Shown in pieces: positions 46,046 through 55,588 of a stretch of DNA of 64,000 nt. Location: NCBI GenBank assembly GCA_903642325.1, contig CAHJWM010000006.1, positions 1 to 64,000 on the forward strand, in the 5' to 3' direction. Position 1 is the stretch's first letter, and each line of letters opens with the position of its first letter. This stretch comes from Myxococcales bacterium. GTDB taxonomy: Bacteria; Myxococcota_A; Polyangia; Polyangiales; Polyangiaceae. A model generated the notes under the pieces. That model ran no database searches and was not told the origin of the DNA. It saw nothing but the letters and a program-made list of their open reading frames with translations. The translations under genes and the position numbers were made by a program.

Positions 46046-47449
46046 TCAATCGGGACGATTTCGCAGCACGACCCAGATCTCGGCTCGCCCGGCGCTGCCT
46101 TCGCGCATGCCGGCCCCGCTCCCGAGCACCCCGCCGATTACATCGGCGACGAGCAGCGAAACACCGGCAGGGCGGCCAAAGCTCGCGGGGTCCATGCGGT
46201 GCTGGATGACGGCCGTTCGCGACGCTTCGGGCACGACTGGCCCTCCGTCTTCGACGCTGATCAACATGCCCATTTCCGTCGGTACGATGGCCAGCGACAC
46301 GGCGCCGCCACGCGGAGTCGCCGCGATCGCATGATGCAGTAGCGCGCGCAGCAATACGCGCAGCTCCGAGCTTCGAGTCTCGAATGGCGCGCCCTCGGGG
46401 ACGCGCGCCGAAAGCGTCACCCCGTGGCGCGCGGCACGCGACGCGACCGACTGCAGCGCATCCCGTGACAGCGTACTTACGTCCACTCTGCGAACGGGCT
46501 CCGACAGATCGCACTCCGTGAGCAGACCCAGATCGCCCAGCAGCTCCGCGCCCACGCTCATGCGCCGCGAGAAACTCTGCGCCAGGGCCGCCTGCTCCCC
46601 CAGCTGCTGCACCAAATCGGCCGTGTCGGCGCGCAACCCGTCCAACCAATGACGCAGCACGCGCTGCAATGCGGACGCGGTATTTTGTAGAAGCTCCAAG
46701 CGATCGACGCCCGATTCCGGCGGCGCAGTCGGAGGTATTTCACTTCGAAGATCACCGGCCGTGACCACCGCGGCTAGCTCGCGCGCGTACGCTTCCCCCA
46801 GTTGCTGGGCCTGCTCGAGCTCTTTACGAAGCTCGACCACTTCCCGTTGATCGCTCGCGCCATCGGCGGGCAGAAAGATCGATTGGGTACCGCCTTCGAG
46901 CTCGACCCAGCCCCCGTAACGAGTCGCCATGCGACTCATCCAGCGGCGCTCGACGTCCGCCGCGGCGACGGTGTCTGGGCCGAGCTGGACGGCGATTTTC
47001 ACCCATTCGCCCTGGCGCCGAATCTCGACTTCGGACGGGCCGCCCTGGGCGTTGCCGTCTTGATTGACCAGCATGTGAAACATGCGGCGCATGTCCGACT
47101 CCTCGCCGAACACCTCTGTTCCGGCGCCCGGCTCGATGGCGATGCGTGCGTTGGGCGCCACCTCGTAGAGCAACGCGGCGAGGTCGATACGCCCGCGACG
47201 CGTTTTGCCACGCGGGCCGGAGTTCAGCGCGCTCAGCATGTTGATGGCGTCCTCCAGCGCGTCCAGATTGGTCTCGACCGGCGGCAGCGATGCCGAACTT
47301 TCACTGATGATCAGCACATCCGGACCGAGCTGGGGCAGGACTGGTTGCTTCAGCTGGGTTACCCCCTCGCGCAGGGATTGCGCGGCGCCGCGCGCCTCTT
47401 GGGCCAACAGCCAGCTCAGCTCATGTCGCGTCAGTCGATCTTTCGACAC
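46046..47449 (-). CDS. Degenerate tandem histidine-kinase-like protein
   Basis: 467 residues (GTG start) that look like two histidine-kinase cores in a row. The first (about 1-200) has a possible phospho-acceptor in LTRHELSWLLAQEA and a poor N-box (DMRRMFHMLVNQDG) with no clear G-boxes. A coiled coil (VVELRKELEQAQQLGEAYAR) and helices follow. The second (about 320-465) is an HATPase-like domain whose N-box reads LRVLLRALLHHAIAATPRGG, with His where Asn is expected, and whose D-box reads VEDGGPVVPE; the G2 box (FGRPAGVSLLVADVIGG) is partly kept. No membrane segment is seen. Kinase activity is doubtful. Upstream of a single-domain receiver. Confidence 0.75.
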   Translation of the reverse strand: MSKDRLTRHELSWLLAQEARGAAQSLREGVTQLKQPVLPQLGPDVLIISESSASLPPVETNLDALEDAINMLSALNSGPRGKTRRGRIDLAALLYEVAPNARIAIEPGAGTEVFGEESDMRRMFHMLVNQDGNAQGGPSEVEIRRQGEWVKIAVQLGPDTVAAADVERRWMSRMATRYGGWVELEGGTQSIFLPADGASDQREVVELRKELEQAQQLGEAYARELAAVVTAGDLRSEIPPTAPPESGVDRLELLQNTASALQRVLRHWLDGLRADTADLVQQLGEQAALAQSFSRRMSVGAELLGDLGLLTECDLSEPVRRVDVSTLSRDALQSVASRAARHGVTLSARVPEGAPFETRSSELRVLLRALLHHAIAATPRGGAVSLAIVPTEMGMLISVEDGGPVVPEASRTAVIQHRMDPASFGRPAGVSLLVADVIGGVLGSGAGMREGSAGRAEIWVVLRNRPD

Positions 47450-47587
47450 CGTAATAGATCATAGAACGAAGCGGGAGGGCGCCGCTACCGCTGACTCCGA
47501 GGCGGTGTATGGTTCAGTGTGCGGCAATTGCGACAGAATCTGCTCGAGGTCTCACCGGGCGGTGCTCGCGCCGCCATCCCAAGCCGA

Positions 47588-49744
47588 GTGCGGCTGATTT
47601 CGTTCTTTTGCTCGGGTGCGCTCGCCTGGCTATCGAGTGTGGCTGGGTGTGGGAGCAACACCGTAAACAGTCCGTTCGCAGTGGACGGTAGTGGTGAAGC
47701 GGGCGCGGCGGGTGCAACGAACATGGAGGGCGGCTTGAACGTCGGTGACGACTCGACGGATCCGACTCTGGGCGGCCCGTGCGCCGACGACGGTCAATGC
47801 GGGGACGACTTCGACTGCACTTCGGACCGCTGCGACCTGAAGCTCGGCCAGTGTCGGCACTCGCCGAGCGACGCGAAGTGCGATGACGCGGTGTATTGCA
47901 ATGGCGCCGAGGTGTGCGACCCCAAGCTCGGCTGTTTGGCGGGGCCGCCCGTGTCCTGCGCGGATTCGGATCCATGCACCATCGACACCTGCGTCGAGGC
48001 AACTCATTCTTGTAGCCGCGTACCACGTGACGCGGACGGTGACGGCGACCCCGTTTGGAACTGCCCGGGGGGTGGCGATTGCGACGACACCGATCCCAAC
48101 GTATCGAGCAAGTCGAAGGAGGTCTGCAATAACCACAAGGATGACGACTGCGACGGCGTCATCGACGAAGCCGATTGCACGGCGCCGGCCTATGACACCT
48201 GCGTCGACCCACTCGTGATCGGCGTAAGCGGATTTACATCGTTGTCGTTGGCCGCGACGCATCTCGACTATCCGACCGCCTGCGCGGCCACCGGTCAGGA
48301 TTTGCGGGATGCGGTCGTGGCCATTGCGGTTCCGCCGGGGCTGCCACAGGACGTGGATGTAGTGGCGATGAGCGATGCGCCATTGCTCTCGCTCGGGACG
48401 GCCGCTGCCTGCGGCGACGGAGCAAGCACGCGTTGTGCAGGGAGCGTGACAGACAACAGCACGACCGTCTCGCGCCTGCATTTTTACGGCCTGGTACCCG
48501 GCAACTATCCGCTTTACGTGTCGGGCAGCGGCGAGGCTGATGTGTCACTGTCGGTGCGCTTCTCAGAGGCTTCCTCGCCGCCCAGTAACGAGACTTGCGG
48601 CACCGCGGCAGTGTTGACGCCCGGGCTGTCTCGGACCGCGTCACTCGTGGGCACCGCGCCGGATTTGAGTAGCGCTTGCCAGCCGCAATCGGGCGACCTC
48701 GTTTACACGTTCACGCTCGATCAAGCGCAGGATGTGCGAATTTTCGCGAACCCGCTCGACAGTTATGGCGTACCGACGATCTCGCTCCGTTCGGCCGGCT
48801 GTAACAAAGCCACGGATGAGCTCACCTGTCGCGTGGGCGCGCCCGCCGCATTGTTTGCGCGCGCGCTGCCTGCCGGCACGTACTTCGTTTCGGTGAGCGC
48901 CTCCGGGCCGAGCGATGTCGACGTGCGCTTGGAGCTTGCGCCCGTGACCAGCGCACCGGTCGACCAAGGCTGCGCGAACGCGGAGGCGCTGGCCCCCGGC
49001 CAGTCCGTTGATCTTTCGCTAGCGGACCACGCGGACGCCGTAAATACTGGTTGCTTGAGCGGTGCCGCCGATTCGAGCCACAGCTTGAGCGTTACGGAGT
49101 CTTCCGACATTCTGCTGGTCGAGCGAATCTCGAGTCACGACACGGGCGCCGTGAGCCTGGCCACTCCCGCTTGCACTCAGGAAGCGCGGCTCGCGTGCGG
49201 AACAGCCGCCACGAGCCCGGTTCGCGCTCGCGCTTTTGCAGTCCCAGCCGGCAACTACCGAGTGATCGCTGAGAGCAGCTTGGGTACGCCCGTGTCGCTC
49301 ACCGCGTTTACGCGCCGGGCCGCGCCCGCAAGCTTGGTCGCGCTGGCTGATGATTGCTCGGAGCCTTTCGAGATCCCGACTTCGGGTGGGCGTTTCCAGG
49401 GTAACACTGCCAATGCGCACGCCGATTTCTCGGCCGGCTGCGACGTCGGCAACCAAATCCAAGGCGGCGCGCCTGACCAGATTTTGCATCTCGCGCTCAA
49501 AGTGAAAAGCCGCGTCGTTCTGGATATGGGCGGCAGTAAGTATGCGACCTTGCTCAGCGTGCGTGCGGGCGCTTCCTGCCCTGGAACCGAGCTGCCCTTA
49601 GCCTGCGCGGCCGGCTACCGGTCAGACAGAAGCTTTTTGGATCTCGACTTGGCCCCGGGCGACTATTACGTGCAGGTGGATGGTTACGCCGGCGATGATG
49701 GGGCGTGGTCGCTAGACATATACGTCACACCGGACGCTACGTGA
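47588..49744 (+). CDS. Cys-rich lipoprotein with MopE-type metal motif
   Basis: The GTG at 47588 gives 718 residues and a lipoprotein signal (LISFFCSGALAWLSSVAGC, lipobox VAGC); a GTG at 47519 would add 23 residues before it. Cys-rich repeats follow (CADDGQCGDDFDC, CDLKLGQC, CNGAEVCDPKLGC). Then comes a MopE-type putative metal-binding motif with GGGDCDDTDPNV and DDDCDGVIDEADC, rich in Asp and Cys. The remainder is four beta-sandwich repeats of about 120 residues resembling pre-peptidase C-terminal domains, each starting near a DTC/ETC/QGC/DDC cysteine. Likely a surface adhesin or calcium/copper-binding protein; the ligand is unknown. Confidence 0.82.
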   Translation: MRLISFFCSGALAWLSSVAGCGSNTVNSPFAVDGSGEAGAAGATNMEGGLNVGDDSTDPTLGGPCADDGQCGDDFDCTSDRCDLKLGQCRHSPSDAKCDDAVYCNGAEVCDPKLGCLAGPPVSCADSDPCTIDTCVEATHSCSRVPRDADGDGDPVWNCPGGGDCDDTDPNVSSKSKEVCNNHKDDDCDGVIDEADCTAPAYDTCVDPLVIGVSGFTSLSLAATHLDYPTACAATGQDLRDAVVAIAVPPGLPQDVDVVAMSDAPLLSLGTAAACGDGASTRCAGSVTDNSTTVSRLHFYGLVPGNYPLYVSGSGEADVSLSVRFSEASSPPSNETCGTAAVLTPGLSRTASLVGTAPDLSSACQPQSGDLVYTFTLDQAQDVRIFANPLDSYGVPTISLRSAGCNKATDELTCRVGAPAALFARALPAGTYFVSVSASGPSDVDVRLELAPVTSAPVDQGCANAEALAPGQSVDLSLADHADAVNTGCLSGAADSSHSLSVTESSDILLVERISSHDTGAVSLATPACTQEARLACGTAATSPVRARAFAVPAGNYRVIAESSLGTPVSLTAFTRRAAPASLVALADDCSEPFEIPTSGGRFQGNTANAHADFSAGCDVGNQIQGGAPDQILHLALKVKSRVVLDMGGSKYATLLSVRAGASCPGTELPLACAAGYRSDRSFLDLDLAPGDYYVQVDGYAGDDGAWSLDIYVTPDAT

Positions 49745-49915
49745 CGGCCGAGGTGGGGCTCTCCGGCCGCCATTTCTTGGGACAATCACCAACAAAATTG
49801 CACACTCGGTCGATTCGAAGAGCAGCCTCTCCCGTTTAGCCCGACTCTTGCTTTTCAGTCAGCTGGCGGCGCTTGGAGATGGGCCTGCCGCTGCTCAGTT
49901 CGATGGGAGAGAGCC

Positions 49916-50551
49916 GTGCGAATTTTCAATTTGCCACACGGGGCTTGTTGCGTGGCGCTCGTCAGCGCGACCAGTTTTGCCTTCGCGGCCCCGCCGACCC
50001 TCAGCAGAGGCGAGTGCGGAGCGCTGCTAGCGGGAGAGGTCGTGTCACGCCCGCTCCGCATAGAGACCGGCTCGGGCAGCTACCGGGGCGGGGTGTCCTA
50101 CTCCTTGGTGCACGCCCCGGCGGCGGCGGTGCTTGCTGCTTTGAGCAGCATCGACACCTTGCCGCAGGCCTTGCCACGTACGGTGAGCGCTCGCTTGATC
50201 GACGTGCGGCAGGGGCTCGCCGCGGTCGAGCTCGTGCACAACGGTGGCGCAAGCTATACGGTGCGCATCGAACGCATGCGCGGGCGCCCGGAGCTGCGTT
50301 TTTGGCTCGACCCGCGCCGGCCCCACGACATCGACGACGTATTCGGCTACTTCCGCGTCGAGCCCTTTGGTGAAGGCCGGAGCCTCGTCACGGTGGCCGC
50401 TGCCGTAGATTTGGGCTCCGGTTTGACGAGCTTGTTATTCGGCAATGCCGTAGAGCGCGCCGTACTCGGCACCCCGCGGCAAATCCGTGAGTACGTCGAG
50501 CCGCGTGCCGTGGCGCTGCTCGAAGCCCCTGGCTCGGCCGGGTTTTTCTAA
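49916..50551 (+). CDS. Secreted START/SRPBCC-like protein
   Basis: 211 residues from the GTG at 49916, with a signal peptide (CCVALVSATSFAFAAP). The mature part has the SRPBCC/START-like pattern of a hydrophobic-ligand pocket: YSLVHAPAAAVLAALSSIDTLPQALP, VELVHNGGASYTVRIER, ELRFWLDPRR and a C-terminal helix near VERAVLGTPRQIREYV. Residue-level function cannot be given. It may bind a lipid or polyketide in the periplasm. A 171-bp gap separates it from the lipoprotein gene upstream. Confidence 0.72.
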   Translation: MRIFNLPHGACCVALVSATSFAFAAPPTLSRGECGALLAGEVVSRPLRIETGSGSYRGGVSYSLVHAPAAAVLAALSSIDTLPQALPRTVSARLIDVRQGLAAVELVHNGGASYTVRIERMRGRPELRFWLDPRRPHDIDDVFGYFRVEPFGEGRSLVTVAAAVDLGSGLTSLLFGNAVERAVLGTPRQIREYVEPRAVALLEAPGSAGFF

Positions 50552-50602
50552 CACTAGGGCTGGCAACGAGCGCTCGTTTCGGCCCAATATGTCCCGCAAC
50601 CT

Positions 50603-51535
50603 ATGTTCGCCCGAGTCAGCGTGGTCGCACTCAATACCTACCGCGAGGCAGTGCGCGCACGCGTGCTCCACGGCTTGTTTGCGCTGGCCATCGCCACGGC
50701 GGGCTACGCGCTCGTCGTCGGCGCGTTCGCACTGCACTCCAGCTTGCGCGTCGTGAGCGACTTGGGCTCCGCCTCGATCTCCGTTTACGGCATCATCGTG
50801 GCCGTCGTGTTGGGGGCCACGTCGCTGTATCGAGAGCTGGAGCTCAAGACAATCTTTCCAATTTTAGCTCGTCCCATTCGGCGCTCGGAGTACTTGGTCG
50901 GAAAGTACTTGGGCACACTGCTTACTTTGGCCGTCTTCATCGCCGCCAATTCCGGCTTACTCCTGCTGGCGCTCGGGGTCGATGCGGGTCGACCGGTGTC
51001 AGGCTCGGTGGCGGCGGCAGGCTCGATCACGCTGCTTGCAGCCGGGGTGGCTTGGCGCTCAGCGCGCTGGCGGACATTCATCCCCATTCCTTGGGCGCTT
51101 GGCATCTTGCTCGCGGGCGCGCTGTTCGCCAGCGCCGCGCCGGACGACCGACGTGTGGTGCTGGGCTCTGCTCTCTTGACGTTCTCCGAGGTCGCGCTCG
51201 TAACGGCGACGGCAACCGTCTTCGCGGCTTTCTCTTCGCCCTTTTTGACGGCGATTTTCAGCTTCGGGGTGTTCGCCGTCGGCCGCAGCGCGGATACGCT
51301 CGGGCGCTTGCCGCGGCGGCTATTTGGTCCCGCGGTTGCCGAAGGAGGGCGGTACTTGTCGAAGATAGTGCCGAACCTCATGCTCTACGTACCCCCGCGC
51401 CCACTGCTCACCGGCGAGGCGGCGGGCGTGTCGCTCGGGAACTACCTGGCGATGGCTGCCTTACATTCCTGCGCTTGGTCCGTGCTGCTGCTCACGGCGG
51501 CGAGCGTGCTATTTCGGCGTCGCGATTTTCTATGA
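50603..51535 (+). CDS. ABC-2-type permease without adjacent ATPase
   Basis: 310 residues with about six membrane helices. It begins RVSVVALNTYREAVRARVLHG, the amphipathic start shared by ABC-2 permeases, followed by ATSLYRELELKTIFPILARPIRRSEYLVGKYLG, a signature of that family. It ends with SVLFRRRDFL. No ATP-binding partner gene lies nearby, so the ATPase is either elsewhere or absent. ATG start. The stop overlaps the next gene as ATGA, suggesting a two-gene unit with the small membrane protein. Confidence 0.82.
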   Translation: MFARVSVVALNTYREAVRARVLHGLFALAIATAGYALVVGAFALHSSLRVVSDLGSASISVYGIIVAVVLGATSLYRELELKTIFPILARPIRRSEYLVGKYLGTLLTLAVFIAANSGLLLLALGVDAGRPVSGSVAAAGSITLLAAGVAWRSARWRTFIPIPWALGILLAGALFASAAPDDRRVVLGSALLTFSEVALVTATATVFAAFSSPFLTAIFSFGVFAVGRSADTLGRLPRRLFGPAVAEGGRYLSKIVPNLMLYVPPRPLLTGEAAGVSLGNYLAMAALHSCAWSVLLLTAASVLFRRRDFL

Positions 51536-52206
51536 CCCCGGCGCGGGCGACGGCCGAGGAAGTGCCACGGAGCCACCTCCAGCGACTGTCTCTCGCGGGG
51601 TTTTCAGCCGTCCTGATCGCCGCGGCGTTGACCGGGCGCGTTGTCCTCGAGGGTCAGGCGGAGCTCGCGGAGAGCGACGCCGCCTTCGACCAAGGGCAGC
51701 TTCTATCTTCACTCGAGCACGCGCGGCGGAGCGCGACGCTGTATGCTCCGGGCGCTCCGCACGTGTCTAGCGCATATCAACGCCTGACCGCGATCGCGCT
51801 CGGGGCGGAGTCAGCAGGCCAGCCCAAGCTTGCATTTTTGGCGTGGCAAGCCGAGCGCAGCGCCGCACTCGAGTCCCGTCACGTGTTCGTGCCGCGCAGA
51901 AGTGAGCTGGAGCGCGCCAATCGAAATTTGGCGCGCCTGGAGGCATTGGCGCGGGAAGCAAAGGACGGTGAGCGCGGCCAAACGCAAGCGCGAGCGCTGA
52001 GCCGGCTCGACGCCGACGAGGCGCCTGCGCCGGGCTGGATTGCAGTGATGGGCGTCGGCTTTCTGATGGCTTTGACCGGCTTGGCTTTGGCGGCATTTCG
52101 CGGCGTGCGGCCAAACGGACAGCGGTCTCTGCTGGGCGCCCGGATGGGGCTCGTGCTGTTTGCAATCGGCGCTGCTTGTTGGACGCTGGCGGCGTACAAG
52201 GCGTAA
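51532..52206 (+). CDS. Small two-helix membrane protein, permease partner
   Basis: 224 residues from an ATG that overlaps the permease stop (ATGA). One membrane helix lies near the N-terminus (LSLAGFSAVLIAAALTGRVVL) and two near the C-terminus (WIAVMGVGFLMALTGLALAAF, MGLVLFAIGAACWTLAAY). Between them is a helical, TPR-like region outside the membrane (AAFDQGQLLSSLEHARRSAT, APHVSSAYQRLTAIAL). No motif is recognised. Coupling to the permease suggests one complex. Confidence 0.7.
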   Translation: MTPARATAEEVPRSHLQRLSLAGFSAVLIAAALTGRVVLEGQAELAESDAAFDQGQLLSSLEHARRSATLYAPGAPHVSSAYQRLTAIALGAESAGQPKLAFLAWQAERSAALESRHVFVPRRSELERANRNLARLEALAREAKDGERGQTQARALSRLDADEAPAPGWIAVMGVGFLMALTGLALAAFRGVRPNGQRSLLGARMGLVLFAIGAACWTLAAYKA

Positions 52207-52220
52207 GCTGAGCCGAAGTA

Positions 52221-53243
52221 ATGGCGCAGAGTGCCGTCGACCCGGCCGATTTTCCTGCTGGAGCCTCCCAGGCAGATGGTGTGGACGAGCTCGGGCGCGC
52301 GATCACGCGCTTCAGCGAGCACCTAGCCAGTGAGCGACGAGCATCGCCGCACACCGTTTCGGCTTACCGGAGGGATCTGCAATCGCTCGCGCACTTCATG
52401 CGCACACGCCAGGCCGGCGACGCGCGCTTGGCCGCGCTCGATAAGTTCCTCCTTCGCGCCTGGCTGGGCGATTTGGCAAAACACGTGGCGCCGCCCACGA
52501 TTTCGCGAAAAATCTCCAGCGTGCGGTCGTTGTGCGATTACCTGCTGCGCGATGGCGAGCTGCGTCAGAATCCGACGGCGACGTTGGCCAGCCCCAAGCT
52601 GCGCCGCAAGCTGCCTCGATTCTTGCCGCCGGAGGCCGCGGGTGACGTGATGGGTGCACCCCTGACGCAGGCGGGCAGGGATGTCGCCCAACTGCGCGAT
52701 GCGCTTGCGCTCGAGCTCTTGTACGGCTCTGGATTGCGCGTGAGTGAACTGGCTTCACTCGACCTCGGACAGATCTCGTTGTCCCAGGCCGAGCTTCGCG
52801 TGTTGGGCAAAGGCCGCAAAGAACGCATGGTGCCGGTCGGCTCGAAAGCCCTGTCGGCGCTCGAGGCGTACCTGCCGCGCCGAGCCGAGCTTCGCCATCC
52901 CGCGAGCGGATTTTTCGACGCTCACGCGCTGCTACTCGGGCAGCTCGGCCGACGGCTATCCGTGCGGTGGCTGCAAGCGCTCGTCAAGCGCTATGGCGCG
53001 CTCGGCGCCGGGCGCTCGGACTTGCACCCCCATGCTCTGCGGCACTCGTGTGCCACTCACATGCTAGAGGGCGGCGCCGACCTGCGTGCGATTCAGGAAA
53101 TGCTTGGCCATTCCAGCCTTTCCACCACGCAGCGCTACACCCACGTGTCGCTCGACCAGCTGCTCGCGGTATACGACCGGGCTCACCCCATGGCGCAAGC
53201 CTCGGGAACTGCAGCCAAGCGTCGAAATGGGCATTCCCGCTAA
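52221..53243 (+). CDS. xerC: Tyrosine recombinase XerC/XerD
   Basis: Site-specific recombinase that resolves chromosome dimers at dif. The 340 residues hold the SAM-like N-domain (DELGRAITRFSEHLASERRA) and the catalytic domain with all active-site residues: Arg in SGLRVSELA (about 173), Lys in GKGRKERMVP, HxLR in HALRHSCATH, His in LGHSSLSTTQ and the nucleophile Tyr in RYTHVS (about 306). XerC and XerD cannot be told apart safely here. ATG at 52221. It overlaps the downstream sulfatase-fold gene by 17 bp. No integron, phage or transposon features surround it. Confidence 0.95.
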   Translation: MAQSAVDPADFPAGASQADGVDELGRAITRFSEHLASERRASPHTVSAYRRDLQSLAHFMRTRQAGDARLAALDKFLLRAWLGDLAKHVAPPTISRKISSVRSLCDYLLRDGELRQNPTATLASPKLRRKLPRFLPPEAAGDVMGAPLTQAGRDVAQLRDALALELLYGSGLRVSELASLDLGQISLSQAELRVLGKGRKERMVPVGSKALSALEAYLPRRAELRHPASGFFDAHALLLGQLGRRLSVRWLQALVKRYGALGAGRSDLHPHALRHSCATHMLEGGADLRAIQEMLGHSSLSTTQRYTHVSLDQLLAVYDRAHPMAQASGTAAKRRNGHSR

Positions 53244-55455
53244 AAACCGCAGCGTTTTCGATTTCATCCTCGAAGCCAGCTCGGGCGCTGCCTTGGGCTC
53301 CGCGCTGGGCCTGTTGCTGGTCGTCACCATCGACTGCGCGTACGCCGGAAGCAGCCAAGAGCTCCAGGCGCGCTGGCTAGCAGACCTGGGCCTGCTCGCG
53401 CCTCTAGCGCTTGGGGTGAGCGCACTGTTCACGGGGGTGCGGCTGTTCTTCCATCGCGGCCACCGGCCCTCGCTAGGTAGCTTTTTTGACGAGCAGCGGC
53501 ACAAAACACGAGCCGATCGCGCCCGGCTCAGCGCGTTGTTTTTGCTTTCCCCACTCGGCTTCGTGCTCTGGTTGATCACCGTCGCAAATTTGTCGGCGCG
53601 GCTGCTGAGCTCGGAGAGCCCGGCGCGTGTTGCGGGGGCCGCCATCGCGTTGAGCGCGCTGGCCCTGTTTTGGGTGGGCACTCAGCTCTTGGCCAGCGTG
53701 TGCGACGAGCTCGGGGAGGTGCACGGGATGGCGCGCCTGAATATGGCGCACTCGCTGGCTTTAGGGGTCGGCTTGGCCGCGCTAGTTTTGGCATATGCGA
53801 TCGCATCCGGAACGCCGAGCGGGTCCGGAGGAGCGCTTTCGATTTTCGGCGTCTTCAAGCGCCCTGAGCTCGATCTGCGCGCTCCGTTCATGCTGCTCAT
53901 ACTGGCGCTCGCCGCCTACCTGGCGCCGTATCCGCGGCGGCGCGGGGCCGCGTTCGCGGCTTTGGGGTTGGTGGTTCTGCCGCTTGCCTTCACCCTCTGG
54001 GACGCCAGTCGCGCGCTCGAGCGACGGAGCGTGGCGTTGAGCATCGAGCGCGCGCATCCGCTCGGCAAGATCGTGCTGGCAGCGTTGCGCAAACGAAGTG
54101 ATCGTGATCGTGACGGCTTTGCGCGCGCCTTTGGGGGCGGCGATTGCGATGACCGCGATCCGAGTCGCAATCCCGGCGCGGTCGACGTGCCCGGCAATGG
54201 CATCGACGAAGATTGCTCCGGCAGCGACGAGCCGCCGTCCACGACCCCTCCCGGGACGTCGCCGCTCGATCCGGCGCGCGGAGCGGGCAAGGCGCTGCCG
54301 GAGCGCCTGAATGTGGTTCTGATCAGCATCGATACGCTGCGTCACGACTTGGCTTCTTCGGGCGGCGCCCGGCCCGTCACGCCGAACCTCGACCGGCTGA
54401 GTCAGGACAGCGTGGTCTTCGACCGAGCCTACTCATTGGCGTCCTACACGGCGAAGAGCGTCGGTCCATTCTTGCTCGGTAAATACAGCTCAGAAACGCA
54501 CCGCGATTGGAGTCACTTCAACCGCTTCACGAAACAAGACGTATTCGTCGCGGAACGTCTGCAGCAGGCCGGCGTTCACACCGTGAGCGTGCAAGGCTAC
54601 TGGTATTTCTTCCAGAACACCGGGCTCGAGCGCGGCTTCGACGTGATCAACAAGAGCGCTGCCCCCGGGCTCGTGACCGTCGACGGAGACAGCAACACGA
54701 ACGGCGACAAAGTGAGCGATGCGGCCCTGCAGGAGCTCGCAAAGCCCGAGCTCTTGCAGCAGCCATTCTTCATGTGGATTCACTACGTCGACCCCCACGC
54801 CGAGTACGTAGCGCACGAGGGCTTCGACTTTGGTCCGAGCAGCCGCCAACGTTACGATGGCGAGGTGGCGTTCGTCGATCACCACGTGGGGCGCGTCCTC
54901 GACGCGCTCGAAGCGTCGCTCTTTTACGATCATACGGCGGTGATCATCACGAGCGACCATGGCGAAGCTTTCGCCGAGCACGGCATGATCCGTCACGGCT
55001 TCGAGCTGTGGGAAGAGCTAGTTCGAGTTCCGCTCATCGTGCGCGTCCCGGGCGTGCCGGCACGCCGTATCGAAACGCGGCGGAGTGCGATCGATCTGGC
55101 GCCGACTATTCTGGATTTGTGCGGGGTTTCAGGACCACCCGTAAACCGCTCGGACTTTTTATCGGGCCGCTCTCTGGTGCCGGATTTACTCACGCCCGTG
55201 GGCGAGGAGCCCACCGCGCGAGCCGTATTCATCGATATGGCCGCGGGCCCGAACAACGCCGACCGGCAAGCGCTGATCCAAGACGACAAAAAGCTAGTCG
55301 CCAGCGGCGGCAGGCCGCTTGGTCTTTATGACCTCGGCACGGACCCCGACGAGAACAATGATTTGCTCGACGACCCGGCGCAGGCCGAACCGATGATCGC
55401 AAAATTCAAGGCTTTCCGCCGCGGCTTGCGAACGGTGTTCATCAAGCCCGAATGA
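53227..55455 (+). CDS. Membrane sulfatase-fold enzyme with MopE-type insert
   Basis: 742 residues from the ATG at 53227. About six membrane helices (to residue 270) precede a MopE-type metal motif (about 290-335: GGGDCDDRDPSRNPGAVDVP, DEDCSG), then an alkaline-phosphatase/sulfatase domain (361 to end). That domain has VVLISIDTLRHD with a metal Asp, MWIHYVDPHAEY, and ITSDHGEAFAEHGMIRHG with metal Asp/His. The usual C/S-x-P-x-R formylglycine site is absent; the matching segment is SLASYTAKSVGPFL with Thr at about 405, as in LtaS/EptA-type phosphotransferases. It more likely moves a phosphoryl-linked group onto an envelope polymer than removes sulfate. Confidence 0.87.
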   Translation: MGIPAKNRSVFDFILEASSGAALGSALGLLLVVTIDCAYAGSSQELQARWLADLGLLAPLALGVSALFTGVRLFFHRGHRPSLGSFFDEQRHKTRADRARLSALFLLSPLGFVLWLITVANLSARLLSSESPARVAGAAIALSALALFWVGTQLLASVCDELGEVHGMARLNMAHSLALGVGLAALVLAYAIASGTPSGSGGALSIFGVFKRPELDLRAPFMLLILALAAYLAPYPRRRGAAFAALGLVVLPLAFTLWDASRALERRSVALSIERAHPLGKIVLAALRKRSDRDRDGFARAFGGGDCDDRDPSRNPGAVDVPGNGIDEDCSGSDEPPSTTPPGTSPLDPARGAGKALPERLNVVLISIDTLRHDLASSGGARPVTPNLDRLSQDSVVFDRAYSLASYTAKSVGPFLLGKYSSETHRDWSHFNRFTKQDVFVAERLQQAGVHTVSVQGYWYFFQNTGLERGFDVINKSAAPGLVTVDGDSNTNGDKVSDAALQELAKPELLQQPFFMWIHYVDPHAEYVAHEGFDFGPSSRQRYDGEVAFVDHHVGRVLDALEASLFYDHTAVIITSDHGEAFAEHGMIRHGFELWEELVRVPLIVRVPGVPARRIETRRSAIDLAPTILDLCGVSGPPVNRSDFLSGRSLVPDLLTPVGEEPTARAVFIDMAAGPNNADRQALIQDDKKLVASGGRPLGLYDLGTDPDENNDLLDDPAQAEPMIAKFKAFRRGLRTVFIKPE

Positions 55456-55588
55456 CACTGGCTCGCTCTTGCTTAGCGGTCACTTCCGGCAATTTGCCGC
55501 CGTCCCGAGTGTTCACCGGCATGCACGGCCGCAATGGCGACCGCGCTTTCACTGAACTGGAGTGTTCGGAGCAGCGTCGATTTCGGGG

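Noticed and set aside
52221-53243. Tyrosine recombinase as a sign of an integrated element
   Set aside because: Its sequence and chromosomal setting fit XerC/XerD; no attachment repeats, phage genes or tRNA junction are near.
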